Source of the DNA: Guptibacillus hwajinpoensis
Lineage (GTDB): Bacteria; Bacillota; Bacilli; Bacillales; Guptibacillaceae
Reading direction: 5' to 3'
DNA: 64,000 bases
Assembly (NCBI RefSeq): GCF_005144865.1
Contig: NZ_SWFM01000006.1
Coordinates: 1 to 64,000, forward strand
Part shown: positions 60,613 to 64,000 of the stretch, in pieces
Position numbering within the stretch: position 1 is the first letter of the stretch
Layout: every line of letters starts with the position of its first letter
Made by a program: the position numbers and the translations under genes
The notes under the pieces: model-generated
Database searches by the model: none
What the model saw: only the letters and a program-made list of their open reading frames with translations
What the model was told of the DNA's origin: nothing

Positions 60613-61422
60613 ATGCCAATTGTGAACCTAAATCACGATGTAGAGCTTTATTATGAAGATGTAGGAATGGGTTCGCCAGTTATCTTTATTCATGGAGTAT
60701 GGATGAGTAGTCGCTTTTTTAAGAAGCAATTACCTTACTTCAGGCAAAAGTACCGAGCTATTTCATTAGATCTAAGAGGTCACGGTCAATCTTCCCATGT
60801 TCAGTCAGGACATACCGTTGCCAATTACGCTCGAGATCTAAAGCATTTTATTGAGAAGCTCCAGCTTAGGGATGTAACTCTTGTGGGCTGGTCGATGGGC
60901 GCGTTTGTCATCTGGGAATACTTACATCAGTTCGGTGAAGAGAATGTAAAAGGAACCGTCATTGTTGACGAGCTTGCATCTGATTTCAAATGGCCTGATT
61001 TTGAAATCGGTGCATTTGATCTTCCCACACTTACAGGTATGATGCGTGATATTCAAACCGATCATGCCGGACTTCTTAAAGGATTCATTCCTCTGATGTT
61101 TAAAGAAGATTTGCCTCAAGCTGACCTCGATTGGATGCTTGAAGAGACGACAAAACTTCCTTCTTCTATAGCAAGTGCAATCCTATTCGATCAGTCGATT
61201 GTAGATTGTCGCCCTTATTTGAATGGCATCACCACTCCAACATTACTGTGTTTCGGAAGAGAAGAGAAACTCATTCCTGTAGCGGCAGGCGAGCACTTGT
61301 GTAGAGAAATTCCTAATGCAAAATTGGAAGTGTTTGAAGAAAGCTGTCACTGCCCATTTCTAGAAGAACCAGATCAATTTAACCGAGTGGTTGATGAATT
61401 TTTAAAGTCTCTTTATAAATAA
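60613..61422 (+). CDS. Alpha/beta hydrolase, haloperoxidase/epoxide-hydrolase-like
   Basis: A 269-residue hydrolase. HGVWMSSRFFKKQLPYF (about 27-43) forms the oxyanion hole; the nucleophile Ser is in LVGWSMGAFVIWEYL (about 94-108); the Asp or Glu and His are in LLCFGREEKLIPVAAGEH and EESCHCPFLEEPDQF (about 246-260). The sequence DLRGHGQSSHV is typical for the superfamily. It may be an esterase or lactonase; the substrate is not predictable. Ribosome site aggaggg. Confidence 0.85.
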   Translation: MPIVNLNHDVELYYEDVGMGSPVIFIHGVWMSSRFFKKQLPYFRQKYRAISLDLRGHGQSSHVQSGHTVANYARDLKHFIEKLQLRDVTLVGWSMGAFVIWEYLHQFGEENVKGTVIVDELASDFKWPDFEIGAFDLPTLTGMMRDIQTDHAGLLKGFIPLMFKEDLPQADLDWMLEETTKLPSSIASAILFDQSIVDCRPYLNGITTPTLLCFGREEKLIPVAAGEHLCREIPNAKLEVFEESCHCPFLEEPDQFNRVVDEFLKSLYK

Positions 61423-61510
61423 ATAATGAGTTAAAATAGTAGGCAAGTGCACGCTTGTACTTGCCTTATTTTTATCGAAAAAAATATTTTGAAAATTATC
61501 AAAAATAGTA

Positions 61511-61561
61511 TTGATTATCCCAAAATCGTGGGCTATAATAACATCAACGAAAGCGCTTTCG
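61511..61561 (+). promoter_or_regulatory. Promoter and operator of the LacI-family regulator
   Basis: ttgatt (61511-61516) and tataat (61534-61539) with 17 bases between form a clear promoter. Just after it, cgaaagcgctttcg (61548-61561) is a perfect 14-base palindrome of the LacI-family type, placed to block transcription start, so autoregulation is likely. Confidence 0.8.
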
Positions 61562-61578
61562 ATCCAGAGGAGACCACG

Positions 61579-62592
61579 ATGATCACAATCTATGATTTAG
61601 CCAAAAAAACTGGATTTTCGAGTACTACCGTTTCTAAAGCACTCAATGATTATCCCGATGTTAGTAAGAAAACAAAGCAGGCAATTATTGATACAGCTGC
61701 TGAAATGGGTTACTTGCCAAATGCTCATGCACAATCTCTTTCAACTAAGAAGTCATGGACAATAGGCGTAATGTTTTCTGAATCTAATGGGGTAGGAATG
61801 AGGCATCCATTCTTTAGTGGTGTTATCGAAAGTTTTCGTAAGCATGCTGAGAAGGAAGGTTATGATTTAATTCTAGCATCCCGAAATCTTCGGAACAGAG
61901 GTACAAGCTACCTTGAGCATTTCCTATATCGTGGAGTTGACGGGATCATGGTCATTTGCTCAGACCCAAAAGATCCACAGGTTCAAGAAATGATCAATAG
62001 TAGCATTCCTATCGTTGTTATTGACATGAGTAATCAAGACTGTAGCGTTGTTTTTTCAGACAATCTTTCTGGTGGAGAACTTGCAATTAACTATCTCTAT
62101 TCTCTAGGGCATACCAAAATTGCCCATATCGCAGGAGATCACACCATTTATGCTGGGAAGGTTCGAATTAAAGGATACATTGACGCTATGAAAAAAAGAA
62201 ATTTGCCAGTGCCAGAGAGCTACCTTGTTAATGGCGGATTATTCTCCATTCAAGAAGGCGCATTAGCAATGGAGAAGTTGCTAGACTTAGCAGATCCTCC
62301 AACCGCAGTCTTTGTTGCTGGAGATCATATGGCAATTGGAGCTATGGAAACTGCTAAGACAAAAGGTTTAAGCATACCTGAAGATCTTTCGATTATCGGC
62401 TATGACGATATTGAAATGGCAAGTTACGTAACACCTAAGCTAACGACGATCAAGCAAGATACCGATCAAATTGGTGTTCGAGCAACCCAGCTTCTAATGA
62501 AGCAAATTATACAAAAGAAGAAAATCGTTACTGAGGAAATTATTCCAGTTACTCTAATGGAAAGAGAATCTTGTAAACGCTTAGAAAAATAA
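61579..62592 (+). CDS. LacI-family transcriptional regulator of a sugar operon
   Basis: A 337-residue regulator: helix-turn-helix ITIYDLAKKTGFSSTTVSKALNDYPDVSKKTKQAI with the hinge AAEMGYLPNAHAQSLSTKKS, then a periplasmic-binding-like ligand domain (TIGVMFSE, GVDGIMVICSD, IAHIAGDHTIYAGKVRIKGY, STIGYDDIE-like IIGYDDIEMASYVTPKLTTI). The start at 61579 follows agaggaga; longer frames upstream are not plausible. Ligand unknown, probably the sugar carried by the downstream ABC transporter. Confidence 0.92.
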   Translation: MITIYDLAKKTGFSSTTVSKALNDYPDVSKKTKQAIIDTAAEMGYLPNAHAQSLSTKKSWTIGVMFSESNGVGMRHPFFSGVIESFRKHAEKEGYDLILASRNLRNRGTSYLEHFLYRGVDGIMVICSDPKDPQVQEMINSSIPIVVIDMSNQDCSVVFSDNLSGGELAINYLYSLGHTKIAHIAGDHTIYAGKVRIKGYIDAMKKRNLPVPESYLVNGGLFSIQEGALAMEKLLDLADPPTAVFVAGDHMAIGAMETAKTKGLSIPEDLSIIGYDDIEMASYVTPKLTTIKQDTDQIGVRATQLLMKQIIQKKKIVTEEIIPVTLMERESCKRLEK

Positions 62593-62609
62593 ATTTTTTT
62601 AAGTAATCA

Positions 62610-62703
62610 GGAAACCGCTTTCTTATGACTTATTCTATATTTTTTTGGCTTAATCGAAACCGCTTTCGATTATATTTTTATCGCAAATTCGAAACCGGTT
62701 TCG
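62610..62703 (+). promoter_or_regulatory. Three LacI-type operators before the sugar transporter genes
   Basis: ggaaaccgctttct (62610-62623), cgaaaccgctttcg (62655-62668) and the perfect palindrome cgaaaccggtttcg (62690-62703) resemble the operator upstream of the LacI-family gene. The last two are 35 bases apart. A possible promoter (ttggct 62646, tatatt 62671) encloses the middle operator. Control by the neighbouring regulator is likely. Confidence 0.75.
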
Positions 62704-62744
62704 TTAACAATATTATTTTTTCTAATTTGGAAAGGGGCTCACCC

Positions 62745-64000
62745 ATGAAGAAAGTTGTAGGTCTTATAATGTCACTCGTTCTATTGTTTGGTGTTCTTGC
62801 AGGTTGTTCAAACACAGAGACTTCAGGAGATGCGAAAAGTGATAAGAAAAAGGATGTAGATCTAAAGGTTTGGTCATTCACAGATGAGTTGAAGAAACCA
62901 ATTACAACATTTGAAGAAAAAAATGGTGTCAAAGTTGAACTGACAATTGTACCAATCGCTGACTATCCAACTAAGCTTAAGCCAGTACTTGAAAGTGGCG
63001 TAGGTGCACCAGATGTATTTACTGGAGAAATTGCTTTCTTGAAGCAATGGGTAAATGCTGGATACTGGGAGAACCTTTCCAAAGAACCATATAACGTAAA
63101 TGAAATTGCTGATAACTATGTACCATATGTGTTCGATTTAGGTAAAGACGAGCAAGGCGATGTTAGAGCACTATCTTGGCAGACAACACCTGGTGGTCTT
63201 TTCTACAAGCGTAGCATTGCGAAAGAAGTACTAGGTACTGATGATCCAAAAGAAATCGGTGAAATGCTTACTTCTATGGATAAAGTATTTGAAGTATCAG
63301 AGAAAATGAAAGAAAAAGGCTATCGTATGTTCCCTGATGAAGGTTCAATCCGCTGGTTCTCTCAAGGCGACGATCCACAACCATGGGTTAACGAAAACGA
63401 TGAGTTAAAGCTAACAGATCAGAAGATTGAATTCCTTGATTATGCTAAGCAACTACGTGAAAACAGCTATACAGCACTAGCGCCTGAATGGTCTCCATCT
63501 TGGTTTGAAGCAATGGATAAGCCAATTAAAGTTAAAGAAAAAGGTAAAGAAACAGAAACGGAAGTATTCTCATATGTTCTTCCTACATGGGGACTTCATA
63601 GCGTCTTGAAGACAAACGTTAAAGAATCTGATGGTGACTGGGCTGTAACAAGCGGACCAAGCCCGTATTTCTGGGGTGGAACATGGTTGGGTGTCTACAA
63701 CAAGTCTGAGAATAAAGAGCTTGCTTATGATTTCGTGAAAATGATGACACAAGATGACGAGTTCCTAACTGACTGGGCAAAAGAAACAGGAGATGTTCTT
63801 TCTTACCTTCCTGTTACAAACGAAATCAAAGACGATTTCAGTGATGAATTCCTAGGTGGTCAAAATAACTATCAATTCTTCCTTGATCAAGCGAAGAGTA
63901 TTGAGCCAGGTATCGTAACAAAGTACGACCAGCAGCTTGATACGTTCTACGGAAATGCGGTTCAAGAGTACGTAGATGGTAAGAAATCGAAAGATGAAGC
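62745..64000 (+). CDS. Sugar ABC transporter substrate-binding lipoprotein, 3' end beyond the window
   Basis: 418 codons are seen before the window ends. Signal peptide MKKVVGLIMSLVLLFGVLAG with lipobox LAGC. The mature part is a cluster-D carbohydrate-binding protein: DLKVWSFTDELKKPITTFEEKNGVKVEL, APDVFTGEIAFLKQWVNAGYW, and WGGTWLGVYNKSENKELAYDFVKMMTQ near the end. aaagggg stands before the ATG. It is likely the first gene of an ABC sugar-uptake operon under the LacI-type regulator. Sugar unknown. Confidence 0.92.
   Translation, partial: MKKVVGLIMSLVLLFGVLAGCSNTETSGDAKSDKKKDVDLKVWSFTDELKKPITTFEEKNGVKVELTIVPIADYPTKLKPVLESGVGAPDVFTGEIAFLKQWVNAGYWENLSKEPYNVNEIADNYVPYVFDLGKDEQGDVRALSWQTTPGGLFYKRSIAKEVLGTDDPKEIGEMLTSMDKVFEVSEKMKEKGYRMFPDEGSIRWFSQGDDPQPWVNENDELKLTDQKIEFLDYAKQLRENSYTALAPEWSPSWFEAMDKPIKVKEKGKETETEVFSYVLPTWGLHSVLKTNVKESDGDWAVTSGPSPYFWGGTWLGVYNKSENKELAYDFVKMMTQDDEFLTDWAKETGDVLSYLPVTNEIKDDFSDEFLGGQNNYQFFLDQAKSIEPGIVTKYDQQLDTFYGNAVQEYVDGKKSKDE

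Noticed and set aside
61447-61578. A 44-residue N-terminal extension of the LacI-family regulator
   Set aside because: It would contain the promoter and the operator palindrome; the helix-turn-helix normally begins at the N-terminus.

Overview
The window comes from the chromosome of a Gram-positive, endospore-forming member of the Bacillaceae with moderately low G+C. Gene order from about 2.1 to 34.7 kb follows the Bacillus subtilis chromosome almost exactly: yebE-yebG, the twelve-gene pur operon, yerA, yerC, pcrB-pcrA-ligA-camS(yerH), an opuE-type symporter, gatCAB, dagK(yerQ), rlmCD(yefA). Spore-type small proteins (YjcZ family, GerPA/PF family), Bacillus-type terminators and strong Shine-Dalgarno sites agree with this. 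The species cannot be fixed from the sequence alone.

Layout. 1-460: the 3' part of a 5S rRNA gene and a second, decayed 5S-like copy, each with its own terminator. 0.6-2.9 kb: nitroreductase, Hsp20-like protein, YebE, YebG. 2.9-15.9 kb: guanine-type riboswitch leader and purEKBCSQLFMNHD, closed by a terminator; a tiny EYxxD-motif membrane protein lies antisense to its end. 16-34.7 kb: the conserved housekeeping block, interrupted by an orphan zinc-binding lipoprotein gene behind a 40-bp palindrome made of two Zur-like boxes, and by two intergenic arrays of short motifs repeated every 20-21 bp. 34.7-42 kb: katG behind a PerR-like box, a HAD phosphatase, an aldehyde dehydrogenase, a NAD(P)-binding protein, and a divergent HTH-like/VWA pair. 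42-44.4 kb: a MITE-like element with terminal inverted repeats, a DUF3231 protein, a PAP2 phosphatase and a YjcZ-type protein. 44.5-47.5 kb: the DesR/DesK/Des membrane-fluidity system. 47.7-51.9 kb: a c-di-GMP signalling block. 51.9-53.7 kb: hxlB-hxlA and divergent hxlR (ribulose monophosphate pathway). 53.7-55.6 kb: an esterase and small spore or membrane proteins. 55.4-59.7 kb: a CstA-family transporter with a LytT/LytS-type two-component system. 59.7-64 kb: a PH-domain protein, an alpha/beta hydrolase, a LacI-family regulator and the start of a sugar ABC transporter operon carrying matching operators.

How the parts work together. The pur operon makes IMP from PRPP and appears to be controlled both by a purine riboswitch with an intrinsic terminator and by a PurBox-like site. 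YerA and YerC next to it follow the B. subtilis arrangement. The most distinctive block is 47.7-51.9 kb: a c-di-GMP-I (GEMM) riboswitch with an overlapping terminator precedes a secreted coiled-coil protein of unknown function, followed immediately by a cupin/HD-GYP protein (predicted c-di-GMP degradation) and a 7TM lipoprotein with a GGEEF diguanylate cyclase domain (predicted synthesis). Sensor, output, synthesis and removal of one second messenger are therefore side by side. A second notable block pairs a LytS/LytT-type system with CstA and an unannotated 49-residue membrane protein; it resembles the E. coli BtsSR-BtsT pyruvate system, and two repeats exactly 21 bp apart lie in front of cstA.
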